DNA of 5,033 nt from contig CALDOH010000047.1 of NCBI GenBank assembly GCA_937912185.1, positions 1-5,033 on the forward strand, in the 5' to 3' direction. The position numbers and the translations under genes were made by a program. The stretch comes from an uncultured bacterium (lineage in GTDB: Bacteria > Patescibacteriota > Patescibacteriia > UBA1558 > GWA2-36-10). Below the pieces are notes generated by a model. It saw only the letters and a list, made by a program, of their open reading frames with translations. It was not told the DNA's origin and made no database searches. This document shows positions 4,968 through 5,033 of this stretch, piece by piece. Each line of letters begins with the position of its first letter. Within the stretch, counting starts at the first letter, position 1.

Positions 4968-5033
4968 ATGAAAAGCGATTTCACAACAAATTTTTATTTG
5001 TACTTTTTATCGAGAATAAAGGGATTGAGCCAT
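4968..5033 (+). CDS. Start of a divergent gene, cut off by window end
   Basis: ATG at 4968-4970 opens a frame of 22 codons that is still open at the last base. The visible peptide begins MKSDFTTNFYLYFLSRIKGL. It is too short to identify. The start is the first ATG after an in-frame TAA at 4956-4958. It has no Shine-Dalgarno, like the other genes here. Support comes from the well-spaced promoter at 4910-4938 and the divergent layout with the membrane-protein gene. The competing reading is a minus-strand gene tail ending at 4994 (last residues LNPFILDKKYK), which I rank lower because no terminator follows it. Confidence 0.45.
   Translation, partial: MKSDFTTNFYLYFLSRIKGLSH

Noticed and set aside
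4994..5032. Minus-strand gene tail (…LNPFILDKKYK, stop at 4994-4996)
   Set aside because: Possible, but no terminator follows and a well-formed plus-strand promoter points to the opposite frame. Only more sequence to the right can settle it.
1..5033. Recoded UGA (glycine) as in some CPR groups
   Set aside because: IleRS and RecO read through cleanly with TGG for Trp, all stops are TAA, and no in-frame TGA occurs where a conserved glycine is expected.

Overview
The window reads as a low-to-moderate GC bacterial chromosome segment, most probably from a Patescibacteria/CPR lineage (Parcubacteria-like). That placement rests on three things: the eukaryote-like (type 2) isoleucyl-tRNA synthetase, a tiny stand-alone MerR-type DNA-binding protein, and a small membrane-anchored protein of a kind I associate with CPR genomes. 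Another trait that fits is the lack of clear Shine-Dalgarno sequences at the starts seen here. All stops of complete genes are TAA and tryptophans are TGG, so a standard code is sufficient. The taxonomic call is inference from memory, not from a search.

Layout. Almost everything is on the minus strand, so the genes are read from right to left. At the far right (about 4843-5033) a compact divergent promoter region drives a membrane-anchored hypothetical gene leftward (4315-4842). It probably also drives a truncated gene rightward (from 4968, running off the window). The hypothetical gene ends in a textbook intrinsic terminator (4271-4305). Directly behind that terminator lies an unusual promoter region made of heptamer repeats and a 13-bp dyad, with a near-consensus sigma70-type promoter. 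This promoter serves a 79-residue MerR-like regulator (3964-4203) whose mRNA should be nearly leaderless. A GC-rich hairpin follows merR.

The 266 bases between merR and ileS are not empty. They hold a plausible 40-codon, lysine-rich small gene (3775-3897) and a good promoter (3736-3764) for ileS. ileS (770-3697) is complete, with all catalytic signatures and a short odd insertion whose DNA is a nested palindrome. recO (DNA-repair mediator) follows after a 78-base gap and leaves the window at base 1. That gap is not featureless: a G-rich segment in it can pair with three different C-rich partners, one of them touching the recO start codon.

Functionally this is a housekeeping neighbourhood: translation (ileS), recombination repair (recO), a small regulator that may control itself, and a membrane protein of unknown role. 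I see no mobile element, CRISPR array, tRNA or rRNA. The points most worth a second look are the recO leader, the merR promoter dyad, the 40-residue basic ORF and the palindromic insertion inside ileS.
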